Below the pieces are notes generated by a model. That model was not told the DNA's origin. It ran no database searches and saw only the letters and a list, made by a program, of their open reading frames with translations. 64,000 nt of DNA from Mariannaea sp. PMI_226 (Eukaryota; Ascomycota; Sordariomycetes; Hypocreales; Nectriaceae). This document shows, in pieces, positions 57,521-64,000 of the stretch (position 1 is the first letter of the stretch; the number at the start of each line of letters is the position of its first letter). The stretch spans positions 1,302,001 to 1,366,000 of the forward strand of contig JANFOG010000002.1 in the NCBI GenBank assembly GCA_024336345.1. The letters run 5' to 3'. The position numbers were made by a program, and so were the translations under genes.

Positions 57521-58493
57521 ATGTCTTCCTCGCAACCGACACTCAACCTCAACGATCGCTTATTATTGCCCCATTCTGACACCACCATCCCCCGCCTCGG
57601 ATTCGGCGTCTACCAGCTCCGCGACAGCATCTGTACCGCCGCTTGTCTCGAGGCTTTAGCTGCTGGTTATCGCCATATTGACGGGGCAGAGCTCTATCGC
57701 AACAGTCACATCGTTCGTGACGCCGTCAGACGCTCGGGTCTTGAACGTAAGGATGTGTTCCTGACCACCAAAGTAGGAAGCCCTATGTCCCGGAGAAGAG
57801 CTACGACGCAAAATGCTGTGCTTGGAGACGATAGTAGTGATGTATTATACCAGAGCATTAAGGAGGCTGTAGCTCGTATTGGAGGAGAGGAAGAAGGTGA
57901 TTATGTTGACCTGCTGCTCATTCACGTTCCTGGTTCATCCCACCAACATCGCCGGAATCTGTGGGCCGCACTTGAGCGGATTCACAGTAAAGGGATCGCA
58001 AAGAGCATTGGCGTATCCAATTTTGGCGTACGGCATCTGAAGGAGATGCGCGAGTTTGCAACCATGTGGCCCCCCAGCGTGAACCAGATCGAAGTGAGCA
58101 ACTTAACCATGCATCATGACTATGTTGATATGCCCTGTTACTGACAAGAGGCACCGAAAGCTTCACCCCTGGTGTCAACAGCGTGAACTTGTCTCCTACT
58201 GTCGCTCTCATGGGATTGTCGTCCAGGCTTACAGTCCACTGGCGACAGGTGCCCGTCTGAGTGACGCCGTTCTCGGTGCGGTGGCGGCAAAGCATGGAAA
58301 GTCGCCAGCTCAAGTCCTAGTGCGTTATTCACTGCAGAAGGGCTGGGTGCCACTTCCAAGGAGTGCTCACACGGGCCGCATTCGTGAGAATGCGGACGTC
58401 TTCGACTTTGAACTCGACCCCGAAGACATGGCAAAGTTGGATGAATTAGACGAGGGTGTACAAGGAGCAAGGTTTCCCGCGAATGTCAAATGA
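57521..58493 (+). CDS. Aldo-keto reductase
   Basis: Two exons, 57521-58093 and 58161-58493, give 301 residues, the standard AKR length. The 67-bp intron has a GTGAGC donor and a CTGAC branch point followed by the AAAG acceptor. The join gives NQIE-LHPWCQQ, the expected family sequence. The (beta/alpha)8 fold landmarks are PRLGFGVYQL and the catalytic tetrad Asp54, Tyr59 (HIDGAELY), Lys84 (LTTKV) and His135 (LLIHVPG). GVSNFGV and the NADPH-binding PLPRSAHTGRIRENADVF follow. It should reduce aldehydes or ketones with NADPH in the cytosol. An 18-residue Arg/Asp-rich insertion after the catalytic Lys strand (about 88-106) lengthens that loop. The substrate cannot be predicted. Confidence 0.93.
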
Positions 58494-58725
58494 AGTGGGT
58501 AGGGAGAGACGTAATGAAGGATCGTAAATACCCGTGCAGTCATGATATTCAAGATTTTGCCTTGAGGCTGGATTGCTTCTGACACCCAGACGCCTTCGTC
58601 TGCATCACGCAGCGCTGACAAAGATATAGTACGCTAGATACATGAGGGGAAGAAAAATAAGAAGATAAAGAAAACAAAAGCTATAAGAATGGAGAACCAT
58701 CTCATTTCCTCGCCTGCTTGTGAGT

Positions 58726-60672
58726 TTACTTTCTGCCATGCTTGGCCCACTCACGCAGCACATTCTTACGAATCTTGCCCGTGCTCGTTTTGGGCAGCTC
58801 TTCCACCACCTCGATTTCGCGAGGCACCATGAATCGACTAATGTCACTCTGGTTCTTCGCCCAAGAAATGACATCGTTGCCGGATAGGCGCTTACCCTCC
58901 TTGGCAGTAATGTAAGCCTTGGGTCTCTCGCCCCAATGCGAGTCGGGCACAGCAACGACACCGGCTTCAAGGACGTCTGGGTGCTTCACCAACATGCTCT
59001 CGAGAGCCACGGACGAGATATTCTCACCACCGGAGATGATGATGTCCTTTGCTCGGTCGAGAATCTGTGCGCTACCGTCCGGATGCCAGACGGCAAGATC
59101 TCCTGAGTGGAGAACGCCACCGGCAAAGAGCTGTCGTGTAGCTTCCGGATCCTTGTAGTAGGACTTGGCGCAGATGTTGCCGAGGAAGACAATCTCACCG
59201 ATTTCCTTTCCGTCCTTCGCAACATCGATGAGGACGCCAGAGGGCTGCTCCGGCTTGATGACACGGATGGGGAGACTGGTGATGAAACCGTGGCCTTGGC
59301 GGGCCATCTTGGCATACTTCTCTTTGGGAGGGAGGTTGTCCCACTCAGGAAGAGTGTAGCACTTGGTAATTGGGCCGTATGTTTCTGGGCGTTGTGAGTA
59401 ACAAACTGGTGCAAAAATTTGCGTAGGATGGGGATACTAACCGGTCATTCCGTATACATGGACAGGCATGAGGTTAAGATTCGTCTGAAAGAATTGATAA
59501 TCAGCATCTGAGCTCCCTGCATTTGCGTTGGGAGTCACTCACCATCTGCTCAAAGAGATGACCGGTTGGAGGGCTGGCAGCGACAGTGACCTGCACTGGC
59601 TGAGATAGTCTTTCAGCCTCCTTAGCAGCCACTAGCAAAGTATTCACAGTGGGAGCGGCATTGAAGTGGGTGATCCCCTCTTCTTTCAGAAGTTTCCAAA
59701 TGAGAGGATAGTCGATCTTTCGAAGACAGACATTGGTACCGCGGACAGCAACAATCGACCATGGGAACGTCCAACCCATGGCATGGAACCTGTAGGTGTC
59801 AATAAAAACTGGACGAGCACAGCAGAATCTATAGGAGTTTGATAAAAACGTACATGGGCAGCGTCCAGAGGTATTTGCAACGGCCAATGTTGAGACCAGA
59901 CTCAATGACATTGGCCAAAGCAGCCAGGTAGGAGCCTCGGTGCGTGTAGACACAGCCCTTTGGCCGGGAAGTGGTTCCCGATGTGAAAGGGATTGCCAGC
60001 ATGTCGTCTTCGTCCCTTGCCTGTGAATGGAGGCCTGCCCAGCCATGATTACCCGTGTCATGGTCATGGTTCAAGCCTTCCAAGACTGCCTCGTCAAAAG
60101 GACCACACAGCTGTCCCTCGGTGGCGTCCGTATCCTATTGGTCAAAATTCAGTACGTCCATCGTTTGTGTCAGCTCTTAGGCGGGAAGGGTGGAAACATA
60201 CAACATCGACAATGAGGGGAACGCTCTTGTGCTTTTTCTGGAACTGCTCAAGCAAACCCACAAACTCTTGATCGACAACAATACAGTCCACCTCTGCAAA
60301 GTCGAAGATATAGTCGATATCATCCTGCTTCAGGCGGTAATTGGCTGGGACCACGACTCCACCGGCGGCGACGATGCCGTAAATAGACTCGAGAAAGGCG
60401 GGCGTGTTGGGGGCCAGGATACCTACGCGGCGATAGCCATGCTTGAGGAGGTAGTAGGCGAGGCCGCGAGCGCGATCGGCAAACTCAGCGTAGGAGCGGC
60501 GCAGGGTTGCGCCATTGACAGTGATGTGGAAGATGGCCTCGGCATTGGGCTCAATGGCAGCGGCGCGTTCTAGGAAGAAGGTCGGGGAGAGGGTGTGGTA
60601 GTGGGGAGGAGCTTGAGGGTGCGTCCGCAGGTGGTTGAGGATGGAGCGAATGCGCGACGGAGGACCAGACAT
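58726..60672 (-). CDS. AMP-forming acyl-CoA synthetase / ligase (ANL superfamily)
   Basis: Five minus-strand exons: 60672-60202, 60134-59854, 59789-59543, 59484-59442 and 59384-58726, giving 566 residues. Exon 4 is only 43 bp, but its splice joins give VYGMT-ETYGPIT, the conserved A5 motif. Other core motifs are the P-loop FTSGTTSRPKG at 207-217, LPM-FHAMGWTFPW, the HSGDLAVWHPDG and DRAKDIIISGGENIS hinge motifs, and the C-terminal catalytic lysine in KTSTGKIRK at about Lys551. The enzyme adenylates a carboxylic acid and transfers it to CoA. The HxxGW segment and overall length resemble the short/medium-chain fatty-acyl-CoA synthetases. The C-terminus HGRK is not a classic PTS1, and no clear mitochondrial presequence is evident. 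The acid substrate is uncertain. Confidence 0.93.
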
Positions 60673-60928
60673 TGTGAAGTTAGGTGGGAGCCGACGATGC
60701 TGAATTAAGAAAAAAAAAAGGTGGCGAGGATTGAGGAGAAATCAACGGTAGTCGAGGCGACGGTGGTGATGAAGCTACACTGCTGGGTACTCCAACTGTT
60801 CTCTGCCCTTGTCTACAGATAGGGCCAATGTCTAGTAAGGTCCAAGGAAGGGATCCAGAAGATATGATGACGATGGGTGAGACAAAGTGGGAAGTAGAAA
60901 AACGGGGGAAGTTTGGAGATTAAAAGGT

Positions 60929-60950
60929 AGAGGCAGAGGCAGAGGCAGAG
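60929..60950 (+). repeat. AGGCAG hexanucleotide repeat
   Basis: A little over three tandem AGGCAG units in the putative promoter of the acyl-CoA synthetase gene. Confidence 0.8.
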
Positions 60951-62193
60951 AACAGGTCCCAATACGAGGTGAGCGACAAAACAACGATGAGAGGCAAGGC
61001 TAGATGTAGATGGAAATGAAAATGCAAGGAGAGGGCTGCAGACTGTCATGAATTCATAGCTACGGTCTCGGTTGAGCCCGGCTATGGGCCTTTTCCCAAC
61101 CGCGCAGCTCGGTTCCCCAAATTGTCACTTTGTCCCACGGTTCTTCCACCGTAACCGATTTACAAGCGGCGCCAGTGGAAACGGGGGCCCCCCATGGGCG
61201 TTGAGTGCGGAGACCCCGCATGAAAATAGTTACCTTACCTGCCTACAACCCGGAACCAACCTTACAGCACTAGGTAAGGTTAGGTTGGCTTCATACTGTA
61301 GGTAGGTACTGTGCGTCTCTCATGAATGAGACGGACAACTCCAAGAAGAGTTTTTAACGCTGTAAGATGTTTTTTTACAACAACAGAGCTGGCCTTGGCT
61401 ATTCGACCGTATCTATCTCCCCCCCAATCTCTCCTTCACTTCTTCCTCTATCTCTGTTGACGTTTGGCTGAAAAAGTAACAAAATAGAACAAAACTCGAC
61501 GATGTTACAAGGAAGAGGGAGGGAGGGGGGGAGAGACAGACAAGAAGAGAGTGGAAATACCAGAAAACGGGAATGATATGATCCCACAGTTGCGTGATAA
61601 TACAACCACTGCCCGCTGGACGGGCGGCAATTCTAGGAGAGCATTTATAAAACACGTTATAAAAGGATGAACGGAAAGGCGCTCTTTGGGTGACGTGGGT
61701 TTGGGGAGACTCTTGGAAACTTTGGGACCCAACAGTGAGACAATCTCGCCATGGAGAGTTCCAGGGTTGACTTGAAAAAAAGAGAGAGAAGGTGACTGAT
61801 GAATGAATCCCTTGTCCTCTGACCTATCAGATTGCCATCCAGAAAATGCAGCACCGCAGTGCTTCCAATAAAATTGCCGTGCCCTTCTTGGTGGTGTTCT
61901 TGGGTTGCCCCCCCATCAAATCAGAGAGCTCCGCTTCACATCCCGGATCTGCGGGGTAACCAGGTTCGTTTCTCCCGTCCAGGTACCAAAGCAATGTGGT
62001 GAGTACCGCTGTGGGGAATACGTAGCGGGGAGCCTGGTCCCATCACCAAGCGGAATTCATCCTAACTCGTGGAGCTGAAGAGGGCCTACAGGCTATCCGT
62101 GGGCAAAGTATCTTCAGGCTACCTTCCATATGTACGTACCTAGCTCCAGTAGGAGCTAGTCTACAGCGGCAACTTGTCAACGCTCGATTATTC

Positions 62194-62215
62194 TAGGTAG
62201 GTAGGTAGGTAGGTA
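62194..62215 (+). repeat. TAGG tetranucleotide microsatellite
   Basis: Five and a half uninterrupted TAGG units. The same tetranucleotide core occurs in the dispersed TAGGTACC motifs of the window. Confidence 0.85.
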
Positions 62216-64000
62216 TCCTTGTTTCCATTCGCACATATATGACTGGATTGAATGGCGGGTAAACAGTGAACTGCCCCCCTCTCAACCATGCATTGTACTG
62301 TACCAACTTACAAAGTAACTCAATAAGAAGCAAGGGTTCCACGTTGAACCGGATGTTCGGATTGAACAAGGTGCTCATGTTGCTGACAAGGGTGGGTTTG
62401 CCCTGGTGGTTTTGTGTTACCGGGCATCATTACCGAGGATAAGTATACGGGTCAGGGAGACAACGTGTGTTATGTAAGTACTCTGTAGAGTTATTTTCGT
62501 TGGATCGCGAAAGTAGAAATAATCTCCAGTGCTTTTCGTAGACCATGACCACCGAGAAGGAGAGAGAGATGGATGTTACCTAGCTAAGAGTTGGAGGCGA
62601 AATAAGTTACCACAGTGCACGGAGTTCTTCGTTTGCGTGACACCAATTTTCGTACGGTACCTACGTAGGGATGCATGCTACTTGACCACCTACCCCAAAA
62701 GACAGTTGGTCAACGTGGGGGTTAGAATCATATTGTAAGCTCACTGCACTTCGGGAGGAGGGCTCATCAAGTTTTGGAGAATGGAGTCGAAAAGAGGGGT
62801 TCAATCTCACTACTCTTTGACAGAATCAGTATCAATCTCGACGCTTTGCCTCTTCGGTTTCTCAGATATTTTCCTGTCCCGTCAGTTTGGAAACGTCAAA
62901 TCAAGGCGAGAGTGGAGTCTGGCGTCCACTAGAACGCAACGGGGCATCCTCGGCTTTCGCATTCGCGCAATCATGGTCCCAGCCGTTAAACTACCAAGGG
63001 TCTTGACCATCCATTGCCGTAGTGGTCTTCCCATATCCGAGGGCATTGCCGACAGTGCTTGGTTATGAGCCCGCAGGGATGGTGATTTGGCTTTGTGATG
63101 AGAAGAAGTAGTTCGATACGTCACGGTGATGGAAAATCCCCAAAGCCGTGCCAGGAGCCAACGGAGCATACATGGGCCCATCATGGATGCCTACCAAGCT
63201 CACCTATTGAGCCGGGTCATGTAAATACATAGCTATGTTCCTGCCTCTATTTCAGCCAGGATAGCCTTGGCCGGCATCAAGAAGCAGTTAATATACAAGT
63301 GTACACTTTTCCTACTTACAAGAATTTGCCGACTTCGACATTCGCCAAGAAAGATCGTGATTTACCAGAGATGAAAACAGACAGGTAAGCTGCTGCTTTG
63401 GATTCGTACTTCGGTGCTATTATAGTGAGTCTTGAGTAGAATTTTCGTCACGATACCAACCAGCCTCGCAAGACCTTTCAGTCATTTGTACAACGGTATG
63501 GAGGTCGATCCTTTGTCCAACTTTAGTCCCTGGTTCACGTTCCTCTCCTTGTTGGAGCGCTTACAACACTCTATGAAGGTGGTGTATGCAACGAGTGGCA
63601 AAATGAGAACGCACAACTGCATATCGATAACCAACCAGTCCATCAAATGATGCAGAGAAGAGAGACAAAATAGGACGAAAAAAAAAAAAAAGCCGAAGTA
63701 CAAAACACGGACACAAACTGTCTGTCTGCAGTCTGTCAAACCACGCAGCAGCCCATGTAAAGGGTGTTGCTGCTGACTAACCTCACAAGGAGGACAGATG
63801 CAGATCAAAAGAAGTGGAGGTCTGGCTTTGCCAGCGCTGTTGAAGAAGGGAAGGAGGAATGACCCACACCACATGGTCCCTTATCGACGTTCCTTATCGA
63901 AACGCTGTTCATCTGTACAGGATCCATTGCACCCAGCTCTTCTCCACCTCATCAGCATAGCACATCCCTCACAGCTATCCACAATCTCTGTCGCTGTCGC

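Larger units (their letters stand above)
60673..64000. other. 3.3-kb gene-free right end
   Basis: No credible gene. The first few hundred bases are the acyl-CoA synthetase promoter. Repeats are AGGCAG (60929) and TAGG (62194). GGTACCTA-like motifs occur at about 61266-61307, 62133-62160 and 62657-62666. An A run lies at 63680-63692. The window ends before any recognisable coding start. Confidence 0.5.

Noticed and set aside
57521..60672. Aldo-keto reductase plus acyl-CoA synthetase as part of a secondary-metabolite cluster
   Set aside because: There is no backbone synthase, no cytochrome P450 and no pathway regulator nearby; the genes look like ordinary neighbours.

Overview
The window looks like nuclear DNA of a filamentous ascomycete (Pezizomycotina, probably a Sordariomycete and plausibly Hypocreales). 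The genes are spaced monocistronic units on both strands. Most are split by one to four short introns (about 50-150 bp) with GTRNGY donors, CTAAC/CTGAC-like branch sites and YAG acceptors. The families (fungal-type THI6 fusion, STE3 pheromone receptor, Zn2Cys6 regulator, alternative NADH dehydrogenase, intracellular GH1 beta-glucosidase) fit that group. The taxon is inferred from gene structure and family content, not from a database search.

Layout. 0.45-11 kb, plus strand: UTP10 (small-subunit processome HEAT-repeat protein), a type II NADH dehydrogenase, and THI6 (thiamine-phosphate synthase fused to hydroxyethylthiazole kinase). 11-16 kb, minus strand: a Zn2Cys6 transcription factor and HEM1 (5-aminolevulinate synthase) with two heme-regulatory CP motifs. 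18.6-24.2 kb, minus: a large SNF2-type ATPase of the ATRX/ARIP4-like branch. 26-28.8 kb: glutathione synthetase (plus), convergent with a mitochondrial single-strand DNA-binding protein (minus). 30.3-36.1 kb: a STE3-type pheromone receptor (plus), convergent with a DUF4203-like multi-span membrane protein with a very long cytosolic tail (minus).

From 36.1 to 43.5 kb I see no gene. This stretch holds microsatellites and GGTACCT-like clusters. 43.5-45.1 kb, minus: a 500-residue membrane protein of unknown function. 48-50 kb, plus: an ERF4/golgin A7-domain protein whose 5' end I cannot resolve. 50.5-52.1 kb, plus: an RCH1/SLC10A7-like transporter. 52.3-60.7 kb: intracellular beta-glucosidase (minus), GFA-like zinc protein (minus), aldo-keto reductase (plus) and acyl-CoA synthetase (minus). 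The last 3.3 kb shows no gene.

Most genes are housekeeping or core metabolic functions (ribosome biogenesis, respiration, thiamine, heme, glutathione, mtDNA maintenance). I see no biosynthetic cluster, CRISPR array, intact transposon, tRNA or rRNA. The least explained parts are the 7.4-kb gene-free interval, the unknown 500-residue membrane protein, the ERF4 5' end, a GFA-like protein lacking the usual catalytic cysteines, and an apparent GC-AG intron in the transcription factor. I did not find a convincing previously undescribed multi-gene system.
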